Origin: Bacteroidota bacterium
Lineage (GTDB): Bacteria; Bacteroidota; Bacteroidia; Flavobacteriales; Weeksellaceae
Reading direction: 5' to 3'
DNA length: 52,470 nucleotides
NCBI GenBank assembly: GCA_023457935.1
Contig: JAEXBA010000011.1
Span: 1 to 52,470, forward strand
The translations under genes were made by a program, and so were the position numbers. The notes beneath the pieces were generated by a model. It did no database searches. It saw nothing but the letters and a program-made list of their open reading frames with translations, and was not told the DNA's origin. Of the stretch, positions 16,851 through 23,366 are shown piece by piece; the stretch's first letter is position 1; each line of letters opens with the position of its first letter.

Positions 16851-16882
16851 TTTGTTTCGGAAAATTAATTGTAATATCTTTG
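16851..16882 (+). promoter_or_regulatory. Promoter with overlapping inverted repeat
   Basis: TTTG (16851-16854), 20 bases, then TATCTTTG (16875-16882). The end of the -7 element is part of an 8-base perfect inverted repeat, TTTGTAAA (16879-16886) and TTTACAAA (16892-16899), that covers the likely start site and could be an operator or a 5' hairpin. Confidence 0.6.
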
Positions 16883-16942
16883 TAAATGCTTTTTACAAAT
16901 TAACATGTTTGATTATCAAGCTATTAAAACAAAAACACAGAA

Positions 16943-18091
16943 TTGGCAGATTTAGAACTTTTACATTTTGAGCAGCTGAAAAACGAAGTTCAGGCCAAAT
17001 ATCTGGAAAATCATACTCCATCCCATGACGATATTTCTAAATGGAAAGGAATTGACATCATTTATTTTCAGGAAGACCTCCGGAAAGCAGTAAAAGGAAA
17101 CATCAGCGAAAAGTCCTTTTATACCTATTTCAAATCGGGAACCAATGTGAAGCTTCCACGCATTGATATGCTCAATTTACTCAGTATTTATGCCGGTTAC
17201 ACCTCGTGGTACGATTTCAAGAAAAACCATCTTCTCGCTGATGAAATACTTGAAGAAGAAGAGGAAACCGAACCAGAAACTGCACCGAAATCTGAAACAG
17301 CACAAGAATCTTCGCCGGTTCCAGAAAAAACTCCGGAAAACACTGAAACCGAACAGAAATCAGTACCAAATACAAGCGATTTACAAAAATCAGGCACTGA
17401 AAATCAACCTGTTAAAGAAATTACTCCGAACTTCCCAACATACGATACCTCTGAGCAGATTTCTACCAGAAAAACATTAAAAAACAGTATTTGGGTGGCA
17501 ATTACATCCGTTTTGGCAATAGCAGTTGGATTGCTTGGATTTAAAGATGAACTGTTCAGCAAGAAATATTACTACAGTTTTGTTGATGCCGACCGGAACT
17601 CAAAAATCAATGCTGAACTGCAGGTTCAGATACTTAAAGAAAACGAATCTCCGATCCTTTACACTGCGAAACCCAATGAACCTTTTGTTTATACCACAAA
17701 ATCAAAAAGTCTCAGAATGGTGGTTTCCTCGCCATATTACCGTACCGATACCATTTACAGGAACCTTGAAAATGCTCCTGAAGCGGAAAGCATAGAGCTG
17801 AAACCGAATGACAATGCGATTATGCTGTATTATTATTCGCGTTCCATTAAAGATCTGAAAAAGAAACGGGCAAGTCTGAACTACCTGATCAGCGACAATG
17901 CCCTGATTTATCAGGTTTTCGACAATGAATTCTATGGCGTTGAAACCATGGACAAACAGCGTTATATAACGCTGGTTACGTTACCTTCCACTTCGCTTGA
18001 AAATCTGGAAGTAATTGATACTAAGCTCGATAACAACGGAAAAATTGTAATGATAAAATTCAGAATTGGCACCAATGAAATACCTAAATAA
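16943..18091 (+). CDS. Membrane protein of unknown function with N-terminal helical domain
   Basis: 382 residues. An in-frame stop at 16925 and the lack of an early ATG make TTG 16943 the best start. Residues 1-95 form a compact helical domain (DISKWKGIDIIYFQEDLRKA, SFYTYFKSG, LPRIDMLNLLSIYAGY) of a type I recall from Bacteroidota regulators or membrane proteins, but no DNA-binding function is shown. A Glu/Pro-rich linker (about 100-170) leads to one membrane helix (SIWVAITSVLAIAVGLLGF) and an outer domain of about 180 residues. This inside-linker-helix-outside plan resembles envelope signalling proteins such as anti-sigma factors, but no sigma gene is adjacent. It overlaps the next gene by 17 bases. 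Confidence 0.7.
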   Translation: MADLELLHFEQLKNEVQAKYLENHTPSHDDISKWKGIDIIYFQEDLRKAVKGNISEKSFYTYFKSGTNVKLPRIDMLNLLSIYAGYTSWYDFKKNHLLADEILEEEEETEPETAPKSETAQESSPVPEKTPENTETEQKSVPNTSDLQKSGTENQPVKEITPNFPTYDTSEQISTRKTLKNSIWVAITSVLAIAVGLLGFKDELFSKKYYYSFVDADRNSKINAELQVQILKENESPILYTAKPNEPFVYTTKSKSLRMVVSSPYYRTDTIYRNLENAPEAESIELKPNDNAIMLYYYSRSIKDLKKKRASLNYLISDNALIYQVFDNEFYGVETMDKQRYITLVTLPSTSLENLEVIDTKLDNNGKIVMIKFRIGTNEIPK

Positions 18092-18662
18092 AGTTCTGGC
18101 GGTTATTTTTGCCGTATCCCTGATCCTGGTTTCCTGCCAGGAAGAAAAAAAGGAAGGTCTGAGTGATATTGAAAAACTTAGACAGAGCAGCAACAAAAAA
18201 AGCTATCCTGTCAACAAAATAGACAGTGCACAGGCCATTACCGGTATAACTTCCCAGAAAGTACAGGAACTCCTGGATCTTTCCACACTATATGTTTCCG
18301 GAAACCGTGATACTGAGATTGATTCTGTTATTTACAGCCAGATGAAAAGCTATTTTCACAAGCCGGATTCGCTTACGTTCAAGCCGATTCTTTCAGAACT
18401 GGAAAGCCTAAAAGTGAGCACCGCAAAAGTGCACAGTCTTGATGTTTATAAAACCATCCACGGCAAAGACACGCTTGATTTCACGAAATTTAATGTTGAA
18501 TATTTTGACAGGGACGCTAAAAGTCTCGGAACGGTCGAAAGAAACGCACAGTTTATTCTGGTTTCAAAACCGATTAAGTTTGCCAAGGAATTTAAATTTT
18601 ATTTCCTGAATTTTTATTCCAAACCGCTGAACGACAGTATTTCAACAGGCGTCACCAAATAG
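18075..18662 (+). CDS. Lipoprotein of unknown function
   Basis: 195 residues with lipobox LILVSC (Cys21) followed by QEEKKEG. The ATG at 18075 lies inside the end of the preceding membrane protein gene, giving a 17-base overlap and probable translational coupling, so the two proteins likely work together across the envelope. The mature part has mixed alpha/beta character with no known motif; a DKSLGTVERNAQFILV-like stretch is not diagnostic. Its 3' end overlaps the convergent cyclo-ligase gene by 49 bases. Confidence 0.75.
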   Translation: MKYLNKVLAVIFAVSLILVSCQEEKKEGLSDIEKLRQSSNKKSYPVNKIDSAQAITGITSQKVQELLDLSTLYVSGNRDTEIDSVIYSQMKSYFHKPDSLTFKPILSELESLKVSTAKVHSLDVYKTIHGKDTLDFTKFNVEYFDRDAKSLGTVERNAQFILVSKPIKFAKEFKFYFLNFYSKPLNDSISTGVTK

Positions 18663-19186
18663 TCAAGAGGAACGTCAAATTCATCTGTATCCTCCACCGG
18701 TTCTTGCGGAGAAAAGAAGCCTATTCCTATTTTTCTGACAGTGGGTAAAACTGTACTGAAAAAACCGTCATAAAAACCCTTTCCGTAACCAACGCGGTTG
18801 CCTGATCGGTCACAGTAAAGTAAAGGCGTAATAACGTAATCATAATCTGAGATTCCAGCATCTGTATTTCCAACCGGCTCATCGATACCCCATTTACTGG
18901 TTTCGAATGGCGTACTTTGGGTGATTTCTACAGAAATGAGCTTATTACCTACAACTTTGGGAACGAAGATCCGAATTCCGTTATTCCTGAAATAATCCAG
19001 AAACAAAGCGGTATTTACTTCATTAAACTTTGCAATGCTCAGAAAAATATGAATCTTCTGACCGGCTGAAAACTTAAAATGTGTGATAAAATTCCGGAAA
19101 ACAGCTTCAGAAAGCGTCAAAACTTCATCTCGCGACAAGGTTCTGCGTTTTTCTAGATATTTCTTTCTAAGAGCGGCCTTCTTCAT
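18614..19186 (-). CDS. 5-formyltetrahydrofolate cyclo-ligase
   Basis: 190 residues, normal for the family. The enzyme uses ATP to convert 5-formyl-THF to 5,10-methenyl-THF, returning it to the one-carbon pool. The N-terminal MKKAALRKKYLEKRRTLS (R/K-rich nucleotide-binding region), FVPKVVG, and the C-terminal YCDRSGNRVGYGKGFYDGFF motif (G-x-G-x-G-x-Y-D) are present. It follows the ferredoxin gene by 24 bases on the same strand and so belongs to the U32 peptidase-ferredoxin operon. Its 3' end overlaps the convergent lipoprotein gene. Confidence 0.92.
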   Translation of the reverse strand: MKKAALRKKYLEKRRTLSRDEVLTLSEAVFRNFITHFKFSAGQKIHIFLSIAKFNEVNTALFLDYFRNNGIRIFVPKVVGNKLISVEITQSTPFETSKWGIDEPVGNTDAGISDYDYVITPLLYCDRSGNRVGYGKGFYDGFFSTVLPTVRKIGIGFFSPQEPVEDTDEFDVPLDYLVTPVEILSFSGLE

Positions 19187-19210
19187 AACGACTTTCTTCA
19201 GGTTAAGGAA

Positions 19211-19441
19211 TCAGATTTCTTTAACAGAAATAATCTTAACCGGACAGGCCTTTGCGGCTTTTTCACAGGGTTCAAATGCGCCTGAATGCGGCGTTTTGAT
19301 TGTAAAAAAACCTTTCTTTTCCACGGATTTCAGCAGTACAGACTTTCCGTCTTTCTTGGACATTCTGAAATACTCAGGCGCGAATTCAGCACAATAATTA
19401 CATCCGATGCATTTATCACGCTGCAAAGTCACAATCACCAT
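19211..19441 (-). CDS. Small ferredoxin, single [4Fe-4S] type
   Basis: 76 residues. CIGCNYC (Cys11, 14, 17) plus Cys66 before Pro (CPV) gives the four ligands of one [4Fe-4S] cluster; Cys59 is extra. The second cluster motif of classic two-cluster ferredoxins is missing and replaced by an insert. It would carry low-potential electrons in the cytoplasm. The gene overlaps the U32 peptidase-family gene by one base (19441), so the two are translationally coupled. That suggests the ferredoxin serves the U32 protein, which itself has a Cys cluster. Confidence 0.88.
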   Translation of the reverse strand: MVIVTLQRDKCIGCNYCAEFAPEYFRMSKKDGKSVLLKSVEKKGFFTIKTPHSGAFEPCEKAAKACPVKIISVKEI

Positions 19442-20685
19442 CAGGCCTCCACGATTTTATACAGTTTGTCTGAAGGGCGTACACGGAATTCTGTCTTGAA
19501 CGTGATTACATCTGCTTTTGAGGCCTTTTCTGCTTCAGGCTTTTCATCCACCATCATCGCATCAACAACCATTTCCTGAGAACCGGTTGTCGGCCCCTGA
19601 ATCAGAACGCGGTCTCCGATGTTCAGGTCGTAGGCTTCAATCAGAAACTCAGCAATATTGGTTTTCGGATAGAAATGTCTTCCTTTTCCGATATAAATTT
19701 TCTTCTGTGTTGCATTTGATCCGGGATTTGGTGACCATTCGCCCAATTCCTGGCCAAGGTAGTAACCGCTCCAGAATCCTCTGTTGTAAACAGTTTCAAG
19801 CTGCTTCATCCATTCTGCCACTTTCTCCTGAGAAAAAGTTCCGTCTGCAATAGCGTCAATGGCTTCACGGTAGCATTTGGTTACCGTCGCCACATATTCC
19901 GGCGCTCTTCCGCGTCCTTCAACCTTCAGTACTTTTACTCCGGCGTCCACAATTCCATCCAGGAAACCTATTGTACACAAATCTTTCGGCGACATCATGT
20001 ACTCGTTGTCAAGTTCGATTTCGAAACCAGATTCCTGATCGATGACCGTATATTTCTTACGGCAGTTCTGTTTGCACGCACCACGGTTAGCTGATGAATT
20101 GTTTGAATGAAGGCTCAGATAACATTTACCAGAAACTGCCATACAAAGCGCGCCGTGTCCAAAAATTTCAATTTCAACCAGATTTCCGGAAGGTCCTTTA
20201 ATTTGTTCACGCTCTATCTGATCGCAGATTTTCTTAATCTGTGAAATACTCAGCTCTCGGCTCATTACCATTGTATCCGCAAACATTGCATAGAATTTTA
20301 CCGTCTCGATATTGGTAATATTAATCTGCGTGGAAATATGAACTTCCAAACCAATCTGTCTTGCGTAGGCAATCACGGCCTGATCCATCGCAATTACAGC
20401 GGTAAGATCTGCTTCTTTCGCCTTGTCAAGCAAAGTTTTGATAATTGAAAGGTCGTGATCATAAATGATGGTATTAAGCGTGAGATAAGTACGTACGCCT
20501 TTCTCTTTGCATCTTCTGGAAATTTCGGGAAGGTCATCAATCGTAAAATTCATTGAGGCTCTTGCCCGCATATTAAGCTGCTCAACTCCGAAATAAACGG
20601 AGTCTGCTCCGTTGTCCAGCGCTGCCTGAAGTGCCGTAAAATCTCCTGCCGGAGACATCAGTTCTATTTTTCCTGACTTTGTCAT
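19441..20685 (-). CDS. U32 peptidase-family protein (TrhP/RlhA-like RNA hydroxylation candidate)
   Basis: 414 residues. The TIM-barrel start (IELMSPAGDFTALQAALDNGADSVYFG) and the FGHGALCMAVSGKCYLS / RGACKQNCRKKY segment are signatures of the U32 family. Four cysteines (181, 188, 204, 208) form the conserved cluster thought to bind Fe-S. Although named collagenase-like peptidases, E. coli members TrhP and RlhA hydroxylate tRNA and 23S rRNA, and this protein has the length and C-terminal domain of TrhP-like members. A tRNA 5-hydroxyuridine role is therefore more likely than proteolysis. The one-base overlap with a ferredoxin gene supports a redox role. Confidence 0.85.
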   Translation of the reverse strand: MTKSGKIELMSPAGDFTALQAALDNGADSVYFGVEQLNMRARASMNFTIDDLPEISRRCKEKGVRTYLTLNTIIYDHDLSIIKTLLDKAKEADLTAVIAMDQAVIAYARQIGLEVHISTQINITNIETVKFYAMFADTMVMSRELSISQIKKICDQIEREQIKGPSGNLVEIEIFGHGALCMAVSGKCYLSLHSNNSSANRGACKQNCRKKYTVIDQESGFEIELDNEYMMSPKDLCTIGFLDGIVDAGVKVLKVEGRGRAPEYVATVTKCYREAIDAIADGTFSQEKVAEWMKQLETVYNRGFWSGYYLGQELGEWSPNPGSNATQKKIYIGKGRHFYPKTNIAEFLIEAYDLNIGDRVLIQGPTTGSQEMVVDAMMVDEKPEAEKASKADVITFKTEFRVRPSDKLYKIVEA

Positions 20686-20875
20686 GTATTTTCTGAAAAT
20701 TTTTGCAAAGATAAGACTTTTAATTACTTGGCTTATCTCACTTCAATTACCAAACTCAAAGGATAGAGAGTTAGATTTTCCTAAAAATGTGAAAAAACAT
20801 TAAATTAGTGCAGGTTCACGTTAAATTTTCGTTAAAAATGAAACAAGCCTGTTTTTCAAAAGACACATTTAGCAT

Positions 20876-20883
20876 TAAATTTG
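20876..20883 (+). promoter_or_regulatory. -7 element for htrA
   Basis: TAAATTTG matches TAnnTTTG; a TTG at the usual upstream spacing is not clear. It lies 42 bases before the ATG at 20926. Confidence 0.45.
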
Positions 20884-20925
20884 TTATTAAATAAATGTTT
20901 AAGAAAAGAAAAGTTGATTTATAAG

Positions 20926-22449
20926 ATGAAAAATACCTTGAAAAAGCTGATGCCTTATGCATTTGTAGGAATAGTTTCCGGAGCGACAACCTTCGGGGCT
21001 ATCAATTATTTTAATAATAACGCCGGCACAGAAGATTACTCTTACTTTGGAACTGCGAAGAATAATGTACAGTTTGCGGGCTTTAATCAGGCAGCCATTG
21101 GGGACGATTTTGTAAAGGCCTCCAAGACTACCGTTCCTGCTGTAGTTACCATAAAAAATTTCCAGAACAGAACAACCGGAAGAAGCAGCGAGCAGGATAT
21201 TTTTGAATGGTTTTTCGGAAACCCGAACAGCGGGAACCAAAGAAACCAGCAGCAAAAACCTCAGAATGTTCCTTCAGGAATGGGTTCCGGTGTAATTATA
21301 TCTCCGGACGGTTATATTATTTCCAATAACCACGTTATTGCTGGTGCCAACAAACTTGAAGTGGTTCTCAGCAACAAAAAAAGCTATATCGCAACGCTTG
21401 TAGGAAGCGACCCGAATACCGATATCTCACTTCTGAAGATTGAAGAAAAAGGCCTTCCCTACCTGAATTTTGCCAATTCCGATATCGTAGAAGTTGGGCA
21501 ATGGGTTTTGGCTGTGGGAAATCCACTGGGCCTCAACTCAACAGTAACGGCTGGAATTATTTCAGCAAAAGGAAGAGGAATCGGAATTCTCGCGAGCCAG
21601 GGAAAAGCAACCAATCCTATTGAGAGCTTTATTCAGACCGATGCTGCGATTAATCCCGGAAATTCCGGTGGTGCCTTGGTGAACACAAACGGTGAACTGA
21701 TCGGAATCAACTCTGCGATTTCATCTCCAAGCGGATATTACGCAGGTTACGGCTTCGCAGTGCCGTCCAATCTGGCCAGAAAAATTGTAGAAGATATCAA
21801 GAAGTTTGGACTGGTGCAGAGAGGTTATCTTGGTGTAGGTTCTCTTGATCTTTCAAACGAAGATCAGGTTGCACAGTACAACCGACAGAACAACAGCAAT
21901 ATCAAAGTAGGTAACGGGGTTTACGTAACGAGTCTCGCAGAAAACCTTGGAGCTGAAGATGCGGGCCTTCGTGTAGGCGATATTATTACCAAAGTGGACA
22001 ATGTAGTTATTTCTGATTTTGCAGATCTTTCTCTGGCAGTCGGCAGTAAGCGTCCCGGAGACAGAGTAACGGTTACTTATCTGCGTAACGGCAAGGAAAA
22101 TACAGCATCCGTTACATTAAAAGACCAGAGAGGAAATACCACCGCAAGAACACGTGCTGACCTTACTGTTTCTGAAAAAATAGGCGCCACTTTTGAACCG
22201 CTGAGCGGAAGATTTAAAACAGATTATGGCCTGAACAGCGGCGTTGTTGCCAGAAATGTGGAAGACGGCAGTGAGATGGCCAAAATCGGAATTGTAGACA
22301 ATTACATTATTACAGAAATCAACGGTAAAGGGGTAAACTCACAGAACGATGTAGAGAAAATACTCAAGAATTATAACGGTACCGTACAGGTAAAATACAT
22401 TGACGAATACGGAAGAATGTACACGCGGGGATTTGCGATGCCGAAATAA
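20926..22449 (+). CDS. Periplasmic HtrA/Deg serine protease
   Basis: 507 residues from ATG 20926; the in-frame TTG at 20881 lies on the promoter element and is rejected. An N-terminal membrane segment anchors or exports the protein (YAFVGIVSGATTFGAINYF). The catalytic triad is intact: His136 (SNNHVI), Asp166 (PNTDISLLKI) and Ser247 (INPGNSGGALVN). Two PDZ domains follow (about 300-400 and 420-505). HtrA proteases degrade or refold damaged envelope proteins, usually as oligomers activated by misfolded substrates. It is transcribed alone, with a strong terminator downstream. Confidence 0.95.
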   Translation: MKNTLKKLMPYAFVGIVSGATTFGAINYFNNNAGTEDYSYFGTAKNNVQFAGFNQAAIGDDFVKASKTTVPAVVTIKNFQNRTTGRSSEQDIFEWFFGNPNSGNQRNQQQKPQNVPSGMGSGVIISPDGYIISNNHVIAGANKLEVVLSNKKSYIATLVGSDPNTDISLLKIEEKGLPYLNFANSDIVEVGQWVLAVGNPLGLNSTVTAGIISAKGRGIGILASQGKATNPIESFIQTDAAINPGNSGGALVNTNGELIGINSAISSPSGYYAGYGFAVPSNLARKIVEDIKKFGLVQRGYLGVGSLDLSNEDQVAQYNRQNNSNIKVGNGVYVTSLAENLGAEDAGLRVGDIITKVDNVVISDFADLSLAVGSKRPGDRVTVTYLRNGKENTASVTLKDQRGNTTARTRADLTVSEKIGATFEPLSGRFKTDYGLNSGVVARNVEDGSEMAKIGIVDNYIITEINGKGVNSQNDVEKILKNYNGTVQVKYIDEYGRMYTRGFAMPK

Positions 22450-22470
22450 GCAATTATTCAAATAATAAAA

Positions 22471-22494
22471 AACGCTCTGAAAAATCAGGGCGTT
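22471..22494. terminator. Bidirectional terminator (htrA / small membrane protein)
   Basis: AACGCTCTGA, AAAA, TCAGGGCGTT (one G-T pair) flanked by A-rich and T-rich runs. The end of the convergent membrane protein gene lies within it. Confidence 0.85.
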
Positions 22495-22943
22495 TTTTTA
22501 TTCATTTTAGCGGCAATACGCTTTCGTTTTTTCTTTTCATAAATTACCTCAACCACTTTTCCGCCAATCCATGCAAACGGAAAAAAGGTCAGGAAAATAC
22601 AGATTTTATAAAATGTCGGATGATGCGGAAAAATTATGATATCCAGCATCGCAATAAAAAGCATGATGAATCCGATAAGGATTGCGTACGCCACTTTAGC
22701 ATATTTCACAATCATTGCAGTAGCCACACCGCCAAAAACCGAAGAAATACCGGAAAGGAACAGAAGGTAACCAAAGAAGCCCTCATCTTTCTGTACCGAT
22801 TTCAGGAAGTTGTTCCAGTTCTGAAAAGGTGAGAAATGGTCATAATTAACCCATTCCGGATTAACGCGAACTCCGAGAGATATTATGAGTGCAGCTGTAA
22901 ACAGCCCCACCAGTATTCCAACTGTATTCCGAAGAAAATTCAT
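22485..22943 (-). CDS. Small four-helix membrane protein of unknown function
   Basis: 152 residues with about four membrane helices (TVGILVGLFTAALIISLGV, FGYLLFLSGISSVFGGVATA, AYAILIGFIMLFIAMLDIII, IFLTFFPFAWIGGKVVEVI) and a basic C-terminal tail (EKKKRKR). No family was recognised. It starts 6 bases after ridA ends on the same strand and so is probably cotranscribed with lptD and ridA. Its stop codon lies inside the terminator hairpin. Confidence 0.7.
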   Translation of the reverse strand: MNFLRNTVGILVGLFTAALIISLGVRVNPEWVNYDHFSPFQNWNNFLKSVQKDEGFFGYLLFLSGISSVFGGVATAMIVKYAKVAYAILIGFIMLFIAMLDIIIFPHHPTFYKICIFLTFFPFAWIGGKVVEVIYEKKKRKRIAAKMNKKTP

Positions 22944-22949
22944 GCAGGA

Positions 22950-23330
22950 TTAATCTGCGTGGGCAATCATTGAGATTTCAATGTCAACATTCTTTGGCAG
23001 GCACGACACCTGAACCGTTTCTCTTGCCGGATAGCTGCCTTCTTCAAGATAGGAAGCGTAAATCTCATTCATTACAGCAAAATCATCCATGCTTTTAAGA
23101 AAGATCGATGCCTTTACAACATTTCGGAAAGACATTCCTGCTTCGGTAAGAATTGCCTGCAGGTTTTTCATTACCTGATGAGTTTCCTTTTCAATACCTT
23201 CAACCAGTTTCCCAGTAGAAGGGTCAACAGGAATCTGTCCTGAAATATAAAGAACTCCGTTTGCAAAATTTGCCTGCGCATAAGGTCCGATTGCAGCCGG
23301 AGCGTTAGAAGTAGAGATTATTTTCTTCAT
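22950..23330 (-). CDS. ridA: RidA-family enamine/imine deaminase
   Basis: 126 residues from ATG 23330 (MKKIISTSNAPAAIGPYAQA); the six residues upstream in frame are not family-like. RidA hydrolyses reactive 2-aminoacrylate and related imines formed by PLP enzymes, protecting other enzymes. The catalytic arginine (Arg103, YPARETVQV) and Glu118 (DIEISMIA) match those of characterised RidA trimers. It lies 36 bases downstream of the lptD stop and 6 bases before a small membrane protein. Confidence 0.93.
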   Translation of the reverse strand: MKKIISTSNAPAAIGPYAQANFANGVLYISGQIPVDPSTGKLVEGIEKETHQVMKNLQAILTEAGMSFRNVVKASIFLKSMDDFAVMNEIYASYLEEGSYPARETVQVSCLPKNVDIEISMIAHAD

Positions 23331-23366
23331 GATTTTGATTTGCGACAAAATTAAAAAAAATATTGG

